A DNA stretch of 36,118 nucleotides from an uncultured Prevotella sp. (GTDB lineage Bacteria; Bacteroidota; Bacteroidia; Bacteroidales; Bacteroidaceae), in NCBI GenBank assembly GCA_946624005.1, contig CAMORS010000021.1, positions 1 to 36,118 on the forward strand, given 5' to 3'. This document shows, piece after piece, positions 32,079 to 36,118 of this stretch (the stretch's first letter is position 1; each line of letters starts with the position of its first letter). The notes beneath the pieces were generated by a model. That model had not been told where the DNA came from. It was given only the letters and a program-made list of their open reading frames with translations, and ran no database searches. Both the position numbers and the translations under genes were made by a program.

Positions 32079-32714
32079 ACCATTCAATCGACAAGAAACG
32101 AAAAGCTCGCCACACAGATGATCAAGCATCTGCAACGGCGAAACATCGAGGCTTGCTACTGCGCCACTGCCGCCGAAGCCTGTGAGAAAGTGTCGCAGAT
32201 CATCCCCGACGGCAGTACCGTGACTTGGGGTGGCACGATGACCATCCACGAGCTGAACATCCCAGAACGTCTGCGCCAGCGACAATCGCTGAATATCCTC
32301 GACCGTGCCGAGGCCACATCGCCCGAAGAGGTGCAGCAGATCTATCTGCAGGCCTTCACGGCCGACTACTACCTGACCAGCGCCAATGCCATATCAGAAG
32401 ATGGTGTCATCGTCAACATCGACGGCAACGGCAATCGCGTGGCGGCTATCACGTGGGGACCGAAGCATGTAGTCTTTGTCATCGGCATGAACAAGGTAGC
32501 CCAGACCGTAGAGGCGGCACTCGCCCGTGCGCGTTCTACGGCAGCACCCATCAATGCACAGCGCTTCGAGATAAAAACACCCTGTCAGATAGACGGCCGT
32601 TGCCACAACTGCAACTCGCCCGACAGCATCTGTAGCTACGTCCACTTCCTGCGAAACAGCCGACAGCAAGGGCGCCACATCGTTGTCCTCGTAGGTGAGG
32701 ATCTCGGATATTGA
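32076..32714 (+). CDS. LUD-domain (LutC/YkgG-like) protein
   Basis: A 212-residue protein of the LUD/DUF162 domain family, the fold found in LutC and LutB subunits of bacterial lactate oxidation. Landmarks are GSTVTWGGTMTIHE (about 46-59), the DYYLTSANAISEDGVIVNID block, NRVAAITWGPKHVVFVIGMN, and a C-terminal cysteine cluster PCQIDGRCHNCNSPDSIC. No lutA or lutB is next to it. Single LUD genes of this kind are widespread in Bacteroidota and their role is unclear. Its ATG is provided by the end of a 43-base repeat, so there is no independent leader sequence. Confidence 0.82.
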   Translation: MTIQSTRNEKLATQMIKHLQRRNIEACYCATAAEACEKVSQIIPDGSTVTWGGTMTIHELNIPERLRQRQSLNILDRAEATSPEEVQQIYLQAFTADYYLTSANAISEDGVIVNIDGNGNRVAAITWGPKHVVFVIGMNKVAQTVEAALARARSTAAPINAQRFEIKTPCQIDGRCHNCNSPDSICSYVHFLRNSRQQGRHIVVLVGEDLGY

Positions 32715-32783
32715 GAATGCAAAAAAAAGTGAATATTCTGCGATTTTCCGCTTTCTGATGTCAGAGAATTGAACGATTTTACT

Positions 32784-32791
32784 TACCTTTG
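32784..32791 (+). promoter_or_regulatory. -7 box of miaA, leaderless arrangement
   Basis: TACCTTTG ends 7 bases before the miaA ATG. Initiation would fall only a few bases before the start codon, giving a leaderless or near-leaderless message. No clear -33 TTTG is seen at the usual spacing. Confidence 0.6.
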
Positions 32792-32798
32792 TCCGCGA

Positions 32799-33743
32799 AT
32801 GAAGAAGCTCATCACCATACTGGGACCTACTGCCTGCGGAAAGACCTCCGTGGCAACAGCGTTGGCCGCCCGAACAGACGGAGAAATCCTCTCTGCCGAT
32901 TCGCGGCAGGTTTATCGCCGGATGGACATCGGGACCGGTAAGGACCTTGACGACTACATCGTTGACGGACAGACGATACCCTACCACCTTATCGACATCT
33001 GCGAACCGGGCACGAAGTATAACCTATTCCAGTATCAGCAAGACTTCCTCAAAGCCTATAACGACATCGTAGGCAGGCAGAAGCAACCCATCCTCTGCGG
33101 CGGCACGGGGCTCTACCTCGAAGCTGTCCTTGGGGGCTATGCCCTCTCGCCTGTGCCTCAAAACCCTGAACTGCGGCAGCAGCTGGAAGGCAAATCGCTC
33201 GAAGAGCTCACCCAGATGCTCGTCGAGCTGAAAGCCAAGACGGGCTCCACGATGCACAACCAGACGGATGTCGACACCGCACAACGAGCCATCAGGGCCA
33301 TCGAGATAGAAACATTCAACCTGCTCTCTCCCACTCCACAACGCCCGTTCCCCAACATCCCATCGGTCATCATCGGCCTCCACATCGAACGAGAGTTGCG
33401 ACGGCAACGCATCACTCAGAGGCTCAAAGCCCGACTCGATGGGGGTATGGCCGACGAGGTGCGCCAGCTGCTCGACAGCGGAATAGCTGCCGACGACCTC
33501 ATCTACTATGGCCTTGAATACAAATATGTCACAGAATATGTGATAGGGCGCATCTCCTACGACGAGATGTTCGCGCGCCTCGAGATTGCCATCCACCAGT
33601 TTGCCAAGCGACAGATGACGTGGTTTCGCGGAATGGAGCGCCGAGGATTCAAAATCCATTGGATAGAAGCTGCCCGGCAGCCCGACCGCCAGACGACGGC
33701 TGTAGTCGACGAAATATTGAATATGCAGATAATTTCTTCATGA
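32799..33743 (+). CDS. miaA: tRNA dimethylallyltransferase
   Basis: A 314-residue enzyme that adds a dimethylallyl group to A37 of tRNAs reading codons that start with U. The P-loop is GPTACGKT (9-16), followed by SADSRQVYRRMDIGTGK, HLIDICEPG, PILCGGTGLYLEAVL, and the family's QRAIRAIEIE and DDLIYYGLEYK blocks. The start is fixed by the P-loop distance: ATG at 32799 gives MKKLITILGPTA. A TTG-initiated extension to 32769 would include the -7 promoter box and is rejected. Its donor substrate derives from the pathway that uses IspE upstream. Confidence 0.94.
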   Translation: MKKLITILGPTACGKTSVATALAARTDGEILSADSRQVYRRMDIGTGKDLDDYIVDGQTIPYHLIDICEPGTKYNLFQYQQDFLKAYNDIVGRQKQPILCGGTGLYLEAVLGGYALSPVPQNPELRQQLEGKSLEELTQMLVELKAKTGSTMHNQTDVDTAQRAIRAIEIETFNLLSPTPQRPFPNIPSVIIGLHIERELRRQRITQRLKARLDGGMADEVRQLLDSGIAADDLIYYGLEYKYVTEYVIGRISYDEMFARLEIAIHQFAKRQMTWFRGMERRGFKIHWIEAARQPDRQTTAVVDEILNMQIISS

Positions 33744-33745
33744 TG

Positions 33746-33787
33746 AATTAACAATTATCAATTGTAAATGATGAATAATCAATCAGA
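33746..33787. repeat. Heptamer array running into the lipid-kinase gene
   Basis: Six consecutive 7-base units all begin AAT: AATTAAC, AATTATC, AATTGTA, AATGATG, AATAATC, AATCAGA. The array starts 2 bases after the miaA stop and continues past the ATG (33768) into the first codons of the next gene. Confidence 0.75.
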
Positions 33788-34706
33788 TAAGTGGGGCATT
33801 CTCTATTGCCCGAAGCACGACATCTTCCGCCCCAACAAACGGTGGGAGAAGATAGAGAAGATTCTCATTGCCCGGCAGATAGCCTACGACAAGGTGCAGA
33901 GTGAGAGTTCGGCAAGTGTCGAACGAATCATCAACATGTTTATCGACAACGGCTATAAAACCATCATCATCGTTGGAGGCGACTCAGCACTGAACGATGC
34001 TGTCAACTGCCTGATGATGCGACCAAGAGAATTGCGAGAGAGCATCGCCTTGGGCGTTATTCCCAACGGCGTGATGAACGACTTCGCACGCTATTGGGAC
34101 TTCCGCGTGGGCAACGAAGAACAAACCATCGACTGGCTCCGCCAACGACGCATCAGAAAGATTGACCTTGGCTGCATTCGCTACACCAACAAGAAGAACG
34201 AACGATGCCACCGCTACTTCCTCAACTGCGTCAACATCGGACTCATAGCAGCCATCATGAACCTGCGTCGACAGACACGCCGACTCTTCGGGTCGCGCAC
34301 GTTGTCGTTCATCACCTCATTCCTGCTCATGATCTTCCAGCGCATGGAGTACAAGATGGACATCCGCATCAACACCGAGCGTATCAAGCGTCGCGTCATG
34401 ACGGTATGCATCGGAAGCGCACGAGGCTACGGGCAGACGCCCAACGCCGTTCCCTATAATGGCATGCTCGATGTCTCCGTGGTCTACCACCCTGAGGTGA
34501 CGCAACTCATCGAGGGATTCTACCTGCTCTTCACGGGCAAGTTCCTCAACCATCGTTCCGTACACCCCTACCGGACACAGGAAGTATTCGTCGACGAGGC
34601 CGTCCACGCTATGGTGGGTGTAGACGGTCGACTGCTCAACACACCCGTCGGGCCGTTCAAAATCAATATCGAGCAAGAGGTTGTCAACTTCCTCATTCCG
34701 GCATAA
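33768..34706 (+). CDS. Diacylglycerol-kinase-family (DAGK_cat) lipid kinase-like protein
   Basis: A 312-residue cytoplasmic protein of the diacylglycerol/sphingosine kinase fold (YegS/DgkB-like). The N-terminal NAD-kinase-like domain has IIIVGGDSALNDAVN, where the family normally shows GGDGTxNE, and GVIPNGVMNDFAR, where it normally shows G(T/S)xNDFAR. The C-terminal beta domain contains GSARGYGQTPNAVPYNGMLD with the family's GGG/GmLDV region. The altered GGDG motif raises doubt about ATP use, although Ser or Ala at these places may be normal in Bacteroidota members. Two adjacent ATGs (33768 and 33771) are both possible starts. A terminator follows. Confidence 0.82.
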   Translation: MMNNQSDKWGILYCPKHDIFRPNKRWEKIEKILIARQIAYDKVQSESSASVERIINMFIDNGYKTIIIVGGDSALNDAVNCLMMRPRELRESIALGVIPNGVMNDFARYWDFRVGNEEQTIDWLRQRRIRKIDLGCIRYTNKKNERCHRYFLNCVNIGLIAAIMNLRRQTRRLFGSRTLSFITSFLLMIFQRMEYKMDIRINTERIKRRVMTVCIGSARGYGQTPNAVPYNGMLDVSVVYHPEVTQLIEGFYLLFTGKFLNHRSVHPYRTQEVFVDEAVHAMVGVDGRLLNTPVGPFKINIEQEVVNFLIPA

Positions 34707-34747
34707 CACGACAGCCATCCAAACCTCGTCCAAACATCATTCAACAA

Positions 34748-34807
34748 GAGAAGAGCAGGCGATGTTTTCAGCCATCGTAACAAATCGCCACTCTTCTTCT
34801 ATTTTTT
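34748..34807 (+). terminator. Intrinsic terminator after the lipid-kinase-like gene
   Basis: GAAGAG-CA-GGCGAT (34750-34763) pairs with ATCGCC-A-CTCTTC (34784-34796), with small internal bulges, followed by a T run at 34802-34807. Confidence 0.75.
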
Positions 34808-34817
34808 AGCTCAATTG

Positions 34818-34849
34818 TTTGCTTGAATCGAAAAAAAGCATTACTTTTG
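34818..34849 (+). promoter_or_regulatory. Bacteroidota-type promoter of the export lipoprotein
   Basis: TTTG (34818-34821), a 20-base spacer, then TACTTTTG (34842-34849). The leader to the ATG at 34931 is about 75 bases. Confidence 0.82.
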
Positions 34850-34930
34850 CAGCGTGGTAATGTCAGGAACCTACTATCAACAGTAGCCAACCATAAGTTA
34901 TATAAGCCAAAACTGATAATAATAGAATAT

Positions 34931-35731
34931 ATGAAGAAGAACTTTTTGTTTGTTGCTTTGGCGGCATCGGTGATGCTGCTCAACAGCTGTGGGTCGTCGA
35001 AGGATGTACCTTATTTCCAAAACATTGACCAAGTGAAGTACAACACAACAAGCGAGTTGTACGACGCAAAGATTATGCCCAAGGACATCCTTACCATTAC
35101 CGTCAGCACTACCGACCCAAAGGCAGCGACACCCTTCAACCTGACCATCTCTGAACCGCTCTCTATCACCGGTCGCGTCAGCACCAGCGGTGGAACGTTG
35201 CAGACTTATCTCGTCGACAACAACGGTGACATCGTTTATCCCGTCATCGGCACACTCCATGTAAAAGGAATGACCGTGCGCGAATGCGAAGCCCTCATCA
35301 AGTCGAAAATAACACCTTACCTCTCGGCGACAGAAAATCCTGTGGTCACCGTGAAAATGGCTAACTTCAAAGTCTCCGTCTTAGGCGAAGTGGCACGCCC
35401 CAACACATTCACCGTCTCTACAGGTAAGATCACAGTACTCGAGGCGCTCGCACAAGCTGGCGACATGACCATCTACGGTAAGCGCGACAACGTCACGGTC
35501 ATCCGTGAGGATTCTGAGGGAAAGAAGACATTCCACCAGATGGACCTTCGCGATGCCAACATCATCAACGATCCCTATTTCTACCTCCAGCAGAACGATG
35601 TCGTCTACGTAGAGCCCAACACCGTGAAGACCCGCAATGCTGCCATCGGCACCAGTACAACACTCACATTCTCTGCCGTCAGCATACTCATCTCCATCAG
35701 CTCGCTCGTGGTCAACATTCTCAGGAAATAA
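34931..35731 (+). CDS. Wza-like polysaccharide export lipoprotein
   Basis: A 266-residue outer-membrane polysaccharide export protein. The signal peptide has lipobox LLNSC (Cys20), followed by a polysaccharide-export domain (about 35-135: AKIMPKDILTITVSTTDPKA, TYLVDNNGDIVYPVIGTLHV) and a SLBB-like domain (about 145-225: FKVSVLGEVARPNTFTV, VLEALAQAGDMTIYGKR). It ends with a hydrophobic helix (about 243-263) suited to crossing the outer membrane, as in Wza. The in-frame start at 34823 lies inside the promoter and is rejected. No Wzc-type kinase or glycosyltransferase follows, since the next gene is a tRNA, so it may serve a capsule locus elsewhere. Confidence 0.88.
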   Translation: MKKNFLFVALAASVMLLNSCGSSKDVPYFQNIDQVKYNTTSELYDAKIMPKDILTITVSTTDPKAATPFNLTISEPLSITGRVSTSGGTLQTYLVDNNGDIVYPVIGTLHVKGMTVRECEALIKSKITPYLSATENPVVTVKMANFKVSVLGEVARPNTFTVSTGKITVLEALAQAGDMTIYGKRDNVTVIREDSEGKKTFHQMDLRDANIINDPYFYLQQNDVVYVEPNTVKTRNAAIGTSTTLTFSAVSILISISSLVVNILRK

Positions 35732-35813
35732 GACTCATTGCGGGGCAAAAAAGCACCCAAAAAGGCAAGAAACAAGAAAAATTGCATTTTTTTTGAAAAT
35801 AATTGCCGAAAAA

Positions 35814-35845
35814 TTTGGTGGAATGCAAAAATGTCCGTACCTTTG
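35814..35845 (+). promoter_or_regulatory. Promoter of tRNA-Arg
   Basis: TTTG (35814-35817), a 20-base spacer, then TACCTTTG (35838-35845), about 20 bases before the mature tRNA. Confidence 0.85.
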
Positions 35846-35865
35846 CACCCGCAATCCAAAAGGGA

Positions 35866-35939
35866 GGTCCCCTAGCTCAACTGAATAGAGCATCTGACTA
35901 CGGATCAGAAGGTTGTGGGTTTGAATCCCGCGGGGATCA
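35866..35939 (+). tRNA. tRNA-Arg (anticodon ACG)
   Basis: A 74-base cloverleaf: acceptor stem GGTCCCC with GGGGATC (one G-U pair), a D arm in GCTCAACTGAATAGAGC, anticodon stem TCTGA/TCAGA with loop CTACGGA (ACG at 35900-35902), and a T arm GTGGGTTTGAATCCCGC. The discriminator is A and CCA is not encoded. Confidence 0.93.
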
Positions 35940-35943
35940 CGAG

Positions 35944-35976
35944 GAAAGACGGTCTTTAGGCCGTCTTTCTTGTTTT
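35944..35976 (+). terminator. Terminator of the tRNA-Arg transcript
   Basis: A 9-bp stem (GAAAGACGG at 35944-35952 with CCGTCTTTC at 35961-35969), an 8-base loop, then TTGTTTTTT. Confidence 0.85.
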
Positions 35977-36060
35977 TTACAGCCAAGACTACCATGAAAA
36001 TCGCCGATTCCAAGTTAGTTTTGAGTAACATCGGAAGGAGGATGTGTTAACTGTAAAAGT

Positions 36061-36109
36061 GGAAATAGCATATTTCCTGTTTGATTTCAGCAAAAAATGA
36101 GTACCTTTG
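36061..36109 (+). promoter_or_regulatory. Promoter with overlapping palindrome for a gene beyond the window
   Basis: TTTG at 36080-36083 and TACCTTTG at 36102-36109 (18-base spacer). Just upstream is the palindrome GGAAATA-GCA-TATTTCC (36061-36077), placed where an operator would touch the -33 box. Confidence 0.55.
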
Positions 36110-36118
36110 CAGACAAAT

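Overview
The window looks like a piece of a Bacteroidales chromosome, most likely Prevotella or a close relative. The main evidence is the promoters: at least nine sites carry the Bacteroidota -33/-7 signature, TTTG or a near match followed 19-20 bases later by TAnnTTTG. Families largely confined to this phylum support the placement: a TamA-type barrel with a lipoprotein signal, a DUF4494 protein, a FeoB-associated Cys-rich protein, and large secreted proteins with short sorting-type C-termini. I see no integrase, transposase, phage gene or CRISPR array. Most of the window is core genome with one accessory-looking secreted cluster.

Layout. 1-1044: the N-terminal part of a lipoprotein carrying an in-frame repetitive hairpin. 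1184-4992: carbohydrate core metabolism (ROK glucokinase, transketolase, ribose-5-phosphate isomerase B). 5275-6781: an outer-membrane beta-barrel and a patatin-like phospholipase. 6882-15593: a four-gene minus-strand cluster: a small protein with one extra-cytoplasmic-style domain family repeated in its neighbours, a GH128-type beta-1,3-glucanase with three copies of that domain, a 1333-residue F5/8-type-C/Ig protein with no visible catalytic domain, and a 60-residue protein. 15761-17287: a POT peptide transporter. 17440-18573: an internally deleted carB that joins the N-terminal ATP-grasp half of carbamoyl-phosphate synthase directly to its last 27 residues. 18588-22974: an apparent menA / DUF4494 / yggS / tamL operon. 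22975-23892: a 918-base stretch without a convincing gene, holding tandem repeats, an orphan promoter and a concentric giant palindrome. 23893-25626: an M15 peptidase and a LOG-family protein. 25693-25763: tRNA-Cys. 25817-30861: an apparent minus-strand operon (OmpA-like lipoprotein, mtgA, TupA-like ATP-grasp, uvrD/pcrA, FeoB-associated protein). 31104-34706: ispE, a LUD-domain protein, miaA and a lipid-kinase-family protein. 34931-35731: a Wza-like export lipoprotein. 35866-35939: tRNA-Arg, followed by a promoter for a gene beyond the window.

The strongest observations are (1) the carB internal deletion with an intact promoter, (2) the nested palindrome centred near 23534, (3) the domain shared between the GH128 enzyme and its translationally coupled neighbour, and (4) a pervasive set of intergenic tandem arrays with periods of 7, 8, 9 or 11/22 bases. 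These arrays lie between genes, sometimes run into stop or start codons, and in one case flank rpiB as identical 39-base direct repeats. I know of no named family covering them. All functional statements below come from reading the sequence and from memory of protein families; no database search was run.
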